Source of the DNA: Abelmoschus esculentus
Lineage: Eukaryota > Streptophyta > Magnoliopsida > Malvales > Malvaceae
Reading direction: 5' to 3'
DNA length: 64,000 nucleotides
Assembly: GCA_035048815.1 (NCBI GenBank)
Contig: JAUCBN010000023.1
Span: forward strand, 2,177,501 to 2,241,500
The notes under the pieces are model-generated. The model saw nothing but the letters and a program-made list of their open reading frames with translations, was not told where the DNA came from and did not search any database. A program made the translations under genes and the position numbers. Shown one piece after another: positions 35,316-47,500 of the stretch; within the stretch, counting starts at the first letter, position 1; each line of letters opens with the position of its first letter.

Positions 35316-37364
35316 GTGTTCGATCTTGTTCGGGATATAGCCAAAACTGGGAAGAACCAAGCAGCTAGCTCCACCGAGGCCGAGTTCACACAAGAGCAAC
35401 AACGAGGGTGTGAAGAGGAAGTTGATCCCGTAACACCTAGGCCACGAGCCAAGTCGAGGGACATCATTTCTAGCATTGAGTCACGCTTAACTCATGTGGA
35501 GGAAAGCGTTGGGGGCATGGGTTCCCAAGTGGACGACCTTCAAGAAAGAGTAGAAGGCCTAGAGGCGGAGGATGCCGAGATCCACACGGCCATGAAGGCC
35601 ATGATGCTCAAGCTAGAGAAAACCATGCTCACGGAATTTGACAAGACCCGCGACCTTCTCATGGAAGAGCTCTCGAAGGTACGTGCTTCCCTTGAACAAG
35701 AGCTAGACCATACTCGTGCCCAAGTCGAGGCACTACAAGGCGATGTTGCCTTGTGCAAGCGTGCATTGGCAGTCGGGCCAAGCACCACCTATGAGGCTAG
35801 AAGGGTCGAAGTGCCCAAGCCAAAAACTTTCTCAGGAACACGCAACGCCAAAGAAGTAGACAACTTCTTGTGGGGGCTAGAGCAATATCTTAACGTTGTC
35901 GGGATTATGGACGAGGCAACCAAGGTCCAAACCGCCACCTTATACCTCACCGACACCGCCATGCTTTGGTGGAGGAGAAGGCGTCTAGACATTGAGAAAG
36001 GTACGTGCACCCTCACTACCTTTGATGATTTTAAACGAGAGCTCAAACGGCAATTCTATCCGGAGAATGCCGAAGACGAGGCTCGAGCCCGTTTGCGAAG
36101 GCTCAAACAATCGGGGAGCATCTATGACTATGTCAAGGAGTTCACCAACTTAGTGCTCGAGATCCTTGATCTCTCCGAGAAGGATTCACTCTTCAATTTT
36201 ATGGATGGACTCCAACAATGGGCTAAAATCGAGCTTCGACGTCGGGGAGTCCAAACCCTTGCCGATGCTATCGCTGTGGCTGAAAGTTTGATAGATTACT
36301 CTAGCCACAAGGAGCCCATGTCTAAGCCGAAAGATGGGAAGAGTAATCAAGCCGTTGGTTGGAGAGACAAGAGCCCTCGTAGAGATAGTCACCATGAGGA
36401 TCGTCCGAGCAAGCCCAAAGACACACCCTCATGGAAAAGCAAAGACAATGTGAAGTCCCAAGAGGCTCGAGGCACAAGAAGATCACCACCAAGTGCATGC
36501 TTCATTTGCGATGGTGATCATTGGATTCGAGAGTACCCGCAGCGGCAAGCACTTAGCGCTCTCTTAGCCAAGCAACGCGAAGACAGTGATACCGAGGAGT
36601 CCGAGCCCGATGCACAAATGAGATCCTTACAATTACTCAACGTCATGCAATCCACTCCAAAGACCCAAGCCAAGGGGTTGCTTTATGTGGACGTTACCAT
36701 CAATGGAAAGGCATCAAGGGCAATGCTCGACACAGGTGCGTCCCATAACTTCATTTCTCTTGATGAAGCTAAGAGACTTGGTCTTAAGGCAACCAAAGGT
36801 GAAGGATCCGTCAAGGCAGTTAACTCTGCCGCATCACCTATCCAAGGCATCACTCGAGGGGTCAAGATCAATATAGGGACATGGTCTGGCCACCTAGACT
36901 TCACGGTAGCTTCAATGGACGATTACAAGCTCGTCCTAGGCATTGACTTCTTCGATAGGGTCAAAGCCATTCCGATGCCACATGCCAACTCTTTGTGCAT
37001 CACGGAGGGTCACCAATCTTGTGTGGTGCCAACCATTAGGGCCACCAAACCAACTTCTAAAGTGATCTCATCACTTAGAATGGAGGAGCGTGCAGTGCCG
37101 AAGAATGCACCTCCAAACTCTCCAAAGAAGCTACCACCAAAGGGGAAAGATGGTCATAAGACCACACCCAACTCGGGCAAAGCAACGCGACACAAGGGTA
37201 CCAAACGGAGGAAGACCGAGCAAAGAAGAGAGCACCCTCATCGGACACCAAAGGAAGGGCATCCCAGGCACACTCAACACAAGGGTCCGTCCAACACGAG
37301 AGCTAGCCGAGACTTCGAGGAAGCACTCGACAAGCAAGAAACTAAGTCCAAAAGCTCATTGTAA
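35316..37364 (+). CDS. Gag-aspartic protease polyprotein of the LTR element
   Basis: An uninterrupted frame of about 682 codons. No ATG occurs near its beginning. At 35337 there is an ATA where a start could once have been, and the first in-frame ATG is at 35517 (codon 68). Order of parts: coiled coil (about 50-150); Gag capsid-like domain (about 190-290; TAMLWWRRRR, FKRELKRQFYP); Lys/Ser/Asp-rich linker; a zinc knuckle near 395 reading CFICDGDHWIREYP, where the last Cys of the CCHC is Tyr; a retropepsin-like protease with the active site LDTGASHNF near 470; and a strongly basic tail. There is no polymerase or integrase. Gag would package RNA and the protease would mature it. Whether this copy is translated is doubtful given the start. 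Confidence 0.9.
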   Translation: MFDLVRDIAKTGKNQAASSTEAEFTQEQQRGCEEEVDPVTPRPRAKSRDIISSIESRLTHVEESVGGMGSQVDDLQERVEGLEAEDAEIHTAMKAMMLKLEKTMLTEFDKTRDLLMEELSKVRASLEQELDHTRAQVEALQGDVALCKRALAVGPSTTYEARRVEVPKPKTFSGTRNAKEVDNFLWGLEQYLNVVGIMDEATKVQTATLYLTDTAMLWWRRRRLDIEKGTCTLTTFDDFKRELKRQFYPENAEDEARARLRRLKQSGSIYDYVKEFTNLVLEILDLSEKDSLFNFMDGLQQWAKIELRRRGVQTLADAIAVAESLIDYSSHKEPMSKPKDGKSNQAVGWRDKSPRRDSHHEDRPSKPKDTPSWKSKDNVKSQEARGTRRSPPSACFICDGDHWIREYPQRQALSALLAKQREDSDTEESEPDAQMRSLQLLNVMQSTPKTQAKGLLYVDVTINGKASRAMLDTGASHNFISLDEAKRLGLKATKGEGSVKAVNSAASPIQGITRGVKINIGTWSGHLDFTVASMDDYKLVLGIDFFDRVKAIPMPHANSLCITEGHQSCVVPTIRATKPTSKVISSLRMEERAVPKNAPPNSPKKLPPKGKDGHKTTPNSGKATRHKGTKRRKTEQRREHPHRTPKEGHPRHTQHKGPSNTRASRDFEEALDKQETKSKSSL

Positions 37365-37384
37365 GCGCGACGAGGGCGTCTCGA

Positions 37385-37401
37385 GCTTAGGTGGGGGAGG
37401 A
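37385..37401 (+). other. Polypurine tract
   Basis: GCTTAGGTGGGGGAGGA ends exactly at the 3' LTR start, as expected for the plus-strand primer. Confidence 0.85.
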
Positions 37402-38091
37402 TGTCACGTCTCGCCACCAAGCACCGAGGCTAACCGAGCACCCTTGGGCGGATCCAAGGCACACATGCATCAAAAGAGATGCTAGATTGGCCAAGCAAGG
37501 CCAATCCATGTTCCCACAAAGTCCAACCGAGGTTCTAGCCATCCTTGGGCCATTTTGTAGCAAGCTAAGCACCAAGGAAGGTACTAGAAAGAACTAGGAC
37601 GGCCCAGTATATGTCACATTGTTCTAGAAAGGTTTGGGACGTTCTACACAAGTCCAGACTCACCCGGGAGGACCCAGAAGGCTCGGGAAGGTTCGGGACT
37701 ACTTCGGAAGACCTTGGAGTTCTCTAGAACCCTTTAGATACATGTAGATATGTATACATAGGTGTAGAGTTCTCTAGAACCATGTAGGTCTTAGGAGATA
37801 TTTTGGGAGGTAACACATGAGCCGTCCGGTCAAGTAAATCTCAACCGTCCATTTGGGAGGAGGGAGCCTATAAATAGGGTCACTCCCTTCATTTTGTACA
37901 CGGCCTGAGAAGTTTAGCATACTTGTAAACATCCTCTTAAGCTTAATACCAAAGCTTCCTTTCAAATTCCTTTACCTTCTCTTGTCTTTCTTTTGCCAAG
38001 CCACAAGGTTGCGTGTAAACAAGGCTTGCTAACATAGCTCGAGATTGTTAGCGCCGCACGGATCAAGTTTGAGAGAATTAAGTCCGTGACA
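37402..38091 (+). repeat. 3' LTR
   Basis: It is the same length as the 5' LTR and collinear with it. It carries the TATA box at 37869-37877. Its end is two bases before the first ATG of the downstream LRX pseudogene. Confidence 0.95.
37577..37791 (+). promoter_or_regulatory. Phased heat-shock-element-like array in the 3' LTR
   Basis: This is the same array as in the 5' LTR, 2790 bp downstream, with the register intact because there are no indels. A few units changed by transition (for example CTCCG to CTTCG, GTCCG to GTTTG). It points toward the LRX pseudogene. Confidence 0.5.
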
Positions 38092-38093
38092 CT

Positions 38094-39542
38094 ATGCCTA
38101 GCCTTGGCTCACTCCAAACCACACCTACAACCACAGCCATAAAAACACTACCATTTCTCCTACACCTTCTCATTCTTCTCTTATTCCCTCGTCTTCCTCC
38201 CGCACCCTCTCCGATTTCGAGTTCACCTTCATCGCTCGTTGCCAGCTCTTGCATCTCCACCGGAATGATGATTTGATCGATGGTTATGAATCTAATCTGA
38301 AGCTTAATTTCACATTTAAGAACTTCGGACTTAGACGTGCTTACATTGCATTTCAAGCATGGGAAAGTGCTATGTATTCGGACCCTTTTAAGACCACTAA
38401 GAACTGGGAAGGTCCCAAGGTTTGTGATTACGAAGGAGTTTTTTTGTGCCCCGTCGCTTAAAGATCCCAATTTGATGGTGGTTGCCGGCATCGATCTTAA
38501 CCATACCGCCATCGCCAGATATCTGCCGGTTGAGTTAGGCCTATTGACTGATTTTGCTCTATTTCATATAAACTCTAATCGTTTTTGTGGGATCATTCCC
38601 AAGAGTTTCCCGAAAGTTGTCGTATCGATACCCTCTTGATTTAAGATATAATAATTTCGACGACAAATTGCCGTCGGAATTGTTCCAAAAGAACTTGGAT
38701 GCGTTGTTCTTGAACAACAACCGATTCGTGTCCAACATTCCTGAGACATTAGGCTCTTCTCCCGCATCCGTCATCGTCGTTGTCAACAACAAGCTTTCCG
38801 GTTGTATGCTGAACAGCACCGGCAAGATATACAATACGTTGAACGAGATTGTCTTCCTAAACAACAATCTCGCAGGCTGCTTGCCAATTGAGATCGGAAT
38901 GCTTGGTAATGTAACGATAATTTGGACATTGCTTCGAACAATTTCAATGGTGTTTTGGCAAAGACATTTAAAGGGTTTGGCAAGATTGAAGAACTTGATG
39001 TTTCGAATAACATGTTGGCTGGTTTCATGTCGGACGACGTCTGTCGGTTGCCGGGATTAAAGAACTTTACGTTTTCTTACAACTATTTCAATGGCGAGGC
39101 TGAATCTTGCCTACCATTGAAGGGGAAGGACATTGTGTTCGACGATATTGGAAATTGCATACCAGATAGGCCTAAACAGAAGTCAGGTAGTGAATGTCAA
39201 CCGGTGGTGAATCGGCCGGTGGAATGCACTAAGTCAAAATGTGGCGGCCCTAAACCGAATCCACCTTCTACGACGAAATCAATAGATGATGACCCTTATG
39301 ACCAATCACCTGTTAACAGGCAGCGGCCTCCACTTCCACCACCAGTTGTTAAGCCTCCTCCACCGGTCTATTCTCCACCACCCCCACTAGTCCACTCTCC
39401 GCCACCTCCTACGCCAACAAGAAAACTCAGTCTACCACCTACTATTGGTTTCAGATGCTCCTCACCACCTCCACCTTCACCGATGTTCCCAGGATACCAT
39501 AGTAGTTTTACACTGTTACAACATAAACATAGTGTTGTTTAG
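38094..39542 (+). pseudogene. Leucine-rich-repeat extensin (LRX-like) pseudogene
   Basis: Pieces of one LRX protein appear in order in shifting frames. They are a signal-peptide-like start (TLPFLLHLLILLLF), SDPFKTTKNWEG and CDYEGVF, VVAGIDLNHTAIARYLPVEL, GLLTDFALFHINSNRFCG, DLRYNNFDDKLPSELF, FLNNNRFVSNIPE, NEIVFLNNNLAGCLP, ELDVSNNMLAGF, then a Pro-rich extensin tail (KPPPPVYSPPPP). The frame breaks near 38250, 38440, 38635 and 38910, and one repeat's worth of sequence is missing around 38635. Intact LRX proteins bind RALF peptides and pectin in the cell wall. This copy cannot be translated whole. The LTR element ends against its first ATG. Confidence 0.88.
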
Positions 39543-41401
39543 TTTATAGTTAGGAATTATTCAAAAAGAAAATGTTTTTAATTATTTATAATTTAATACT
39601 TTTCTTATTTAACCTTCTTATATATTATCAATGTATTTAGAAACAAATTTTTTTATATAATTGTTCATTTCTTTTGAATTGTTATAATCATCTAATTTTA
39701 AATATTGTATTCGGTTCAATTATTCAAGTTTAATTTAATTTTCAATAAAAAATGCTTCTAATTTTTAAAGATAATAATTGCAATCAATTTTTTAAAAAAT
39801 AAGATTTAGATAATACAAAAACTTGTATCTTGATATAAAAATTCTATAAAAATTTAAATAATATTTTATATTTAAATTATAAAATATAAACTTTAAATTT
39901 TAACACTAATACTCAAACTTAAATCTTATATCATAAACATATATTAACATTTTTGGCCCGTATTTAGATGAAAAGAATGTGTAGAGAAGAAATAGAAGAA
40001 GAAAGTTAGTAGCTAGCGGCTAAAATAGTTATGCATAGGATGGTTTTTGTCGAATAAAAATCTTTTGTTTTTTAATATGTATAATTTTATGTTTTATTTT
40101 AAAAAGTTAAATTTTAATTTTAATCTTAATTTTTATATTTTAAATATTAAATTTTATATCCTAAAAAATAATCCTACCTTTAATTTTTTAAACTCTAATC
40201 AATATTTTATTTTAAACTTTAAAAAATAATTAAAAATTTATAACACATACATCATATCTAAAAAAAATTATAATAGAATAAAAAGAGTATCAAAGATAGA
40301 AATATTGTAGTCAAGTAAGTTATCAAGCTTCACCATCATATTCGTAGCTTTATTACCTCCACGAGGAATCCATTTGAAATCAAGTGTTCATCCCAATTTA
40401 CCAAAATTAGCAATGACACGTATGAGCGAGTTTGAATCAGAGTATATATTCAAATTACTTATTTTTTTTATCACTTTTTTATTGTCTGTTTGGATTTGAA
40501 GACATTTAAAACTATTTTATCAAACTATTCGGAGATCAATTAAAAATGTTCATAACTTCGATTGTAATGGTTGGGTGATACCGATCGTTTCATTGAAACC
40601 AATGATCCACGAATCATCATCCGTGCGAAAAATATCTCCCACCGAACATATAACTTGTGGTACTGCGTTATTTGTATTTAAACAAACCCAATCCAGATTT
40701 GATTTTGTCCAATATTTCACCACTTCAAACCATTAGTTTTAAGGACATAATAAAATACCATTAGCTTGTTTTAAGGACAAAGTATGAGTTTTTAATTTTT
40801 TTTTCAACGATACGATATTCTTTTATTTTTAATAATATGATATATTATTATAATAAATTAAAAACCAGATAGATTATAGTTTGATTTTAAACAATGATTT
40901 TTATTTTAATATTAAAATAATAAATTTGAACAGATTATAATCCGATTTTAAACATGTTTTTCACCCATGTCGTTAATAAACATAAATAAAAAAATATTAT
41001 TTAAAATCGGACTATAATTTATCTAACTTTTATTTATTATAATAAAATATCATATTTTTGAAAATAAAATAAAAAAATATCGTATTTTTTATATTAAAGT
41101 AAAAACTCCAAATATAATTAAAAAATAGAAATATATCTTGAATGATTAAATTTATTTTATATTAAAATTAAAATAATTATATATAAAAGAAAATTAAATA
41201 TATTATTATATTAATTTTTATTAACCGTGACGTTATTGTATTTATTAAAATCGACAATTAATAGCTTATTACAATCGCTTTAAAAGTTTAATATATTACA
41301 TATTTTAATTAGGTGATTCAAATAAAATATATTACATAATTGAGTGATCAAACAAGTAATTTTCCGTTATTATATAAAAATTACGGAGTGTTGTCTATTT
41401 C
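39543..41401. other. AT-rich intergenic region
   Basis: No gene is supported. The DNA is low-complexity AT-rich, including degenerate TTTAAATTTTAA runs near 39880-39930 and 40120-40230. Around 40850-41060 a short segment (GATTATAGTTTGATTTTAAACAATG and its inverse) suggests a small fold-back relic. Confidence 0.6.
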
Positions 41402-41601
41402 CGACCACCCATTCAACGCGAGTACGGACCACCCCAGCTTAGTACTGAGATTCGGGCCACATGTCCATAACGGTCATTTCACCTTTAACACCAGGAACAG
41501 GATACGGAAACGGAGTTCAAACACAACGAGTTGAGCGACTCACTGACTCATCTGATCTACAACACGAAACTAACTCAGACTCCGTTAACGAAGAACCACC
41601 G

Positions 41602-43072
41602 ATGACGAGCCGCAGTGCCCTCTTCTTTATGATTCTCTTCTTAATCTCTCAGATCCTATCGCTCGCTTTCGGTCCGCATCAATCAAATCAGCCTCAAATC
41701 CTACAGGTAAACAAAAAATCGAATTGAATAGTAATGATTGATTATAAAGTTTCCTAATTCTCATTCGATTTCTTGTTTTTTCTTTGGGGGAAGCAGGATG
41801 TAATTGAGAAGATTGCTTTGAAGCAGAAATGGGAGCGGGAAGGGCTTAATTTCACAAAATTTGAGTTGAACAAGATTAGGTTTGGGACTGGGAAGAGATA
41901 CGAGTTCTGGATCCGATTTGGAAAAACCCATTTGCTCTTCAAATTCCCAGACGAAGTTTCTTCCTTGAACAAGCTCATCAAACGAAGTAGCGACGACTTC
42001 CTTGATTTTGTCCATGAAACTAATTCCTCGGCCATACTCGATTCCTTTACAATGGAAGGTCCCTTCGAATTGCGCCTCTCGCCCAGTCACCGAGCTTCAC
42101 TCCTCTTCCCGGTATGCTTCCTTTCCCCCCTTTTTTTGATTTCCTCGTTAATTATAGAACAAATGGCCTTTTTAACTTGGTTAATGTTTAGGGATAGCCT
42201 AGGGTTTACTGTTATCTTAATTATTGTTTCATTTGAATTATGTGCTTTTTTTAACCTAATTGGGAACTTTCAAATGTTAAATCATCAATTAATACTAGTC
42301 TGAAACTTGGGTATTTGGTCATCAGCTGAACAATTCACATACTGATCTGAAACGAGTCATTGTTGGTGAAGGCATCACTTTACAAATCAGTGGAGCTCAA
42401 GAGATTTCTTTTTTCCATAGGTTTAGTTTCGGTTTTCCGTCGAATGAAAATGATGTCAAAGAGCAGAAAAGTGGATATTGGCCCTTCCGACATTCGATCT
42501 GTAGACCATTACTTCCTGTTCGTGTTTTAGGGTCTGTATCTCTTGTTGCCTACCGAACTCGGAACCCTGATGCCAGCATTGAAGCTCATTTCCCTTCCAA
42601 TGATACTGTTGAGCTCCTGCCTGAAAAGTGTTATGATTCCCTTGATTACTCGAGACAACCTTGCCTTACAGATTCTCTGTGTTCAAGGATTGCCAAGTTA
42701 CAGAAAGTCCTTAGGATGTTTCTAGGTGATGGAAACAATCAAAAGGGGTTTTCCGGTTCACTTAATGTGAAAACTAAGGCATCACCTATTATTCATTTCC
42801 AGTTAGAGCTGGAAAAAAGCATTGGGAAGAATGAGAGTGTTCGTGGTATGTTAGCTGAATGGAGGACGAAACCAACTGTCGAGCGACTTTGGTTTGATGT
42901 AACGACTAGAATCGAAGGAGAGAAATTGATGCCCCTTACGATCAAGAAGGTCCGACCTTTTGTTAATGTAGATACCATTTCATGGAGTAATTTATTGTCA
43001 AACATTTCTTTTACGAAGTTCCCATCTATTCTAGTCCCTCAAGAAGCTTTGACATTGGATGTCAAATGGTAA
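41602..43072 (+). CDS. TIN1-like secretory-pathway protein
   Basis: Exons 41602-41706, 41797-42111 and 42326-43072 form a 388-residue frame. From the ATG at 41602 the protein begins with a classic signal peptide (SALFFMILFLISQILSLAFG). An in-frame ATG at 41461 would add 47 polar residues and bury that signal, so I prefer the later start. The body contains KFELNKIRFGTGKRYEFWIRFGK, FTMEGPFELRL, GSVSLVAYRTRNP, ELLPEKCY and a C-terminus ending EALTLDVKW. From memory these resemble Arabidopsis TUNICAMYCIN INDUCED 1 (TIN1), a plant-specific ER protein induced by unfolded-protein stress and linked to pollen surface. No enzymatic motif is visible. The family call is moderately sure, and the function is by analogy. 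Confidence 0.7.
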
Positions 43073-44531
43073 TCGAAAACCTTGTAAGTTGTTTTTGTTT
43101 CTGGTGAAATTTACAGATCAATGCTATACGTCGTTATCTTCCTGTTTATGCCTTGGTTAATTCGTGTAACATATGCTTGTCAATGATGTCGAACCAGTCT
43201 TTGATTGGTTTGTAAATAAGATTTACCAAAAACAAAAAGGAAGAGTGATGAAAGACTTCCACTCATTTGCATTTGCTTTGGCTCCTTTACTGTACACTAA
43301 CAGCAATGCTAGGATCTCTTTTTCTTGTTAACTTTAAAGATCAGCAGGCCATGGTAATGGATTTCATCCTGTTTTTGTTCCAAGATTCTTCTGACTCCTT
43401 CCCCCGATTATCTTCTACTTGTGAATGTTGAAGAAAAACATATTTCGGGTTGGTGATTCTTAGATTTTCGGTTTTCTTGAAATAGTGAAATCATTTTCTG
43501 AGTCATGGGATGGACTTGTTGCCACTGTTTCTATTTTCATGTAATTGTTGTGTCCTGGGAATGGAAACCTAGCAGATGTTGGCTAGATCTAGATCAGATT
43601 AGTGTTAATCCAAGTTTGCATGCTTAGATCTTTCCCCTCAGTGAAATGGTGATCATACCGGAAATCGGTCGTCGTTTTGAAGCTGATATCTAGTCATCTC
43701 ATCTATTGGAATAACCAAGAATCTGGGATAGGAATCTGCAGGGAGTAGGTGATCACAGATGAGTCTTAATCTGCTTGCTTGTTTCAGGTTTCAGTTCCCT
43801 TCATTGTAGCTGAATTCTGGGCATCCTTGAACTGTTGCAAACCCAAACACATGTTGTAGCGTTTGATATATTATAAAATATTAAATCGATTAAAATAATC
43901 AATCAGATTATGAACTTTAATTACTGATAATGATGTATGATAATTATTTTTTATGAATAATGGAGATTGACCTAAATAAAAAATAAATAACCAAGCCTAA
44001 CCCTTGGGCAGATAATGCTAGCACCATAGAGAACATGATTAAAAGAAACAAAGCAGTCCTGATCTAAAAGTGCATGAATATTTTTGCATAAAAAATATGG
44101 TCTTGTTCTCTCACCCCTACTTTGCCCTGAGGGTCCAAATTCAGAAACATGCACTGCAGTAACAAGGATTTATTAGTCTGATCAATCCATGTATGCTTCT
44201 TTTATTACCAAATGTGTATACAGTATGTTAAGAACCCATTCATCGAATGGGTTTCGACATCCGCAAAATCAAAAAAAAATAATAATTAAAAGAACCTGGA
44301 AACAGTCTAAAAGGATAAACAGAGATGATGTACAGAAAGCCGATATACAAATGTTGATCATATCAGAGTATACACTGGGAGGTGCTAACTTGTACATAAT
44401 GGTTAGTTACCTCATACACTCCTAGACGTAAAAGTCCGAATCCGCCAGCTTCCGAAGAAAAAAAACAAATATGAAGCCTATAATTCTGAGAGATATGATG
44501 CCAATTGCCTGATATGATGTTAAATTTCTCT
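43073..44531. other. Spacer between two convergent genes
   Basis: It contains the 3' UTRs of the TIN1-like gene (+) and the SERAC1-like gene (-). The first 750 bases are of balanced composition and may include a long 3' UTR. No further gene is evident. Confidence 0.6.
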
Positions 44532-47500
44532 TCATGTATATTGAGCTTTGAGTTTACGCAAGAATTCTAATGCTTCAGTGTATGAAGGATCGGATCGGCT
44601 GAGCGGTTTGCATGAATTGATATGATCGGTCGACTCTAATACCTGTGTTACAGTCGAAAGAATAATAAATTTGGGGGGCCAAAACTATTTAGCCAGTCAT
44701 ATCATGTTGCCAATTTGTTCACCAAATCCAAATTTTTATCATTTGAGAAAATATTAGAATCAATATCGAAAGATGAACACTTACAACAAGTTCACCAAAT
44801 CCAGGATAGGCTGATTCGATTGGCACAATTTCCATGCGGAATGCCCATCCTCCATAACCTTCGACTATTGGAGTGACCTTCGTCTGAAAGATAGCAAGTT
44901 GGAAGTTCAGATATCGCTTGCAATGTGATAGACTAAAATGAAATGCAAATTCGCAAACGGATGCAGAATTCTGGGGGAACAAATAGATTATCATGAATAG
45001 ATGCATTTCTATTACCTCACAGAAGCTAAGGACTTGGAGCATCTGTTTCTTATGAAGACGACGAAGGAAGTCATTAAGTTGCACAAGTCGTGGAGAACCA
45101 CTTCTCAATTCCCCTATCTATGAAAGAAAAGCAGTGTAAAAGGTCACACATTAGATGCTGGATTGAAACTACTGTAGAAGTCCTAAAATTCAGAATTACA
45201 ATTACGTATCGATTTAGAAAGTTCATAATTGATCATATACTAACAGTTGGAGCAGGACGTAACACAAGGCCCATTCGCCAGGGCATATCAGCAAGCTTGC
45301 TGCCAAAATGTGGGCAGCTATAGAACACCTGAAATTACATGGAACACCGAGATTATTGAACTTGCCGCTGCAAGTGGTTCAAATGCATTAACAGCATGCC
45401 TCAAGGTTCCTTTCCTAAACCGGGGTATTTTGAATGAAATAACGGAATTAGCAAATATCTAATAAGCACTTACAACTCCAACAGTGTTGTTCACAAGGTT
45501 GTCCATATTTTCCGTCTTTGCCTTATATAGCATCTGCTTGACCACCAGACCTCCCAGGCTACACATAAGACAAAGTCATGCATTGAACAAAAAAGAAAAA
45601 TTGGAACAATTAAAGACCATCTTAGTCAAGTATAAGAGTATTGAGCCAAAAGAAGCAAACTTAAAACTTTTATTTTCCAACACAAAGATTAACATTGACC
45701 AATCTGTAACAGATAATAATCAAGTCAAAATAGCTCTTGCACCAGAACCCTCAAGCCAAAAAAGAAAAAGAAAAGGAAAGAGAGGTTAAATTGATTAACC
45801 TGTGGGTCACAAACACAACAGGTCGATTCCCAATGCCTGCAGCAACCAGCTTCTTTAATAACATGGAACTAACTTCCTGGGGGTCAAAGTAAGAAGTTCA
45901 TGAATAATGTTGGCAGACAAAAACAAATGATAGCCAAAAGTTTGAAGATTTACGTCACACTGACATATATCTAAGAAATATGGATGCATATAACTTCAAA
46001 AACCGAGTTCCAAATTGTGTCCAATGTTGCATGGGTTTAAAGAGAATTTGTTATTAAATCTAACATGCATCAAAGTATTTCATAAATAAATAATGAGAAA
46101 ACTGGAGTAATGGAAGCCTAACAAAAAAATAACACTGATAAACCGAAAGCAGCAAACCTGAAGAGGCAGGGAAGCTCCTGACCACTGTGTTAGGTTTGTC
46201 TGTATAGAAAATACAGATTTTGCATTGTGAGAGACAAATCAATGAAGACATCAAAAAACAAGTGAACTTTTTATAAAAGAATCCTAGTAAGCTACCACAA
46301 AACTAAAACAAACCTTGTACTTCAGGGAAAACAAGCGAGCATGAGGAAAATCAGCTGAAAGCCATTCACCTGGCCAAAAGGTCCCAAGCTTGCCTGCTTC
46401 TTCATCAATTTTTTCTACCAAGCCAGACTTAGTTGAGTATTTGTCCTCAGATATGCGCCAAGTTTTATAAGGTCCACCACGTAACCCATGTACAAAGACA
46501 ATATCCAATTGAGGGATTTCAGAATCAAAATAATTATTAGACGCATTTGAAGAATTGGATGAATCAGCAACATCTGAACCTTGGGTTACACTTGTACTAT
46601 CACTGCTTGTGGAATCAACCTCATTCGAGATAGACTTATCTTTCTGAACAGAGGATTGATCTTTTCCAGGACACTTCCAATGGGGAAGTTCAGGGTTTAT
46701 TAAGAATATCATATCATTATAACTTGGGCAGTTGCCTGTACCATCTCTGCTACCATTTTCAGAACCACCATTTACCGAGTCAATACCAATTTGCTGATTG
46801 CAAAATACATTTAATAAAATTGCCCTAGCATAACTTCGTATCTTAAGGTCATTGATGCTTGATATTTTCCCATCAGCACAATCCTCGAGCCACTTACACC
46901 ATGTTTCATCAGTTGCAATGACTTTCTGGACTTTTGGAATGAGTGAAAGAATGGTTAAAAGTCTAGCTGCATGCCTCCGAATGTGAGCAGTAGGTGGAAC
47001 CCGGAGACTAGATGGATTGTTTGTATTTGAAGGTGATGACTCACTATCCTTACTTGAAACCCTTTCTTTTGCCTCAGGTGCTCTAGAAGCAGCATAAGCC
47101 TCTATTGCAGACAGTTTCTCATAATCATCACGTAACAAATAGCGTCTTAGCAAACATAAGACCCCCAGATCTGTAATTTTATCCTGCAATAAAGAATCTT
47201 CAGCGCAAATTTCAGTCAGTGCTTTGATCCCCTTGAGGGTTGCCAAGGCAGAATCTGCAACATCGAACTTTGGAGGATTATCTTTCTTTAGATTTTTAAA
47301 TGGTCCAGAGAAAGGTTCAAGAGAAAGAAGATCTGCCAGAGGGAAAGTATCAACAGAACCAGTCAACTGCTTTCCAGCCAGATTAACGACTGCAACTGCT
47401 AATTGATTAGCAGTCTGTCCAGCTGAAAGAATATTAGACTGATCAATCTGAGTCTGCAAATTTCAACAGATCATCAGTAATTTAAGTTGAAAATGCTAAA

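Larger units (their letters stand above)
34612..38091 (+). mobile_element. Non-autonomous Gag-protease LTR retrotransposon, complete
   Basis: Two 690-bp LTRs (34612-35301 and 37402-38091), each bounded by TG and CA, enclose 2100 bp. The priming site follows the left LTR after two bases, and a purine-rich tract precedes the right LTR. The only long frame encodes Gag and an aspartic protease. Reverse transcriptase, RNase H and integrase are absent, so mobility would depend on an autonomous relative. Gag and PR type suggest Ty3/Gypsy affinity. A 4-bp repeat, CTAT, flanks the element (34608-34611 and 38092-38095). A 5-bp duplication would be more usual. The LTRs differ at 15 sites by my hand alignment, all transitions, about 2.2 percent, pointing to a fairly recent insertion. 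Confidence 0.93.

Noticed and set aside
35540..36046. Antisense frames inside gag
   Set aside because: They overlap the strongly coding gag frame and lack recognisable domains.
41754..42090. Two overlapping antisense frames in the TIN1-like exon 2
   Set aside because: They are mirror frames of a conserved exon.
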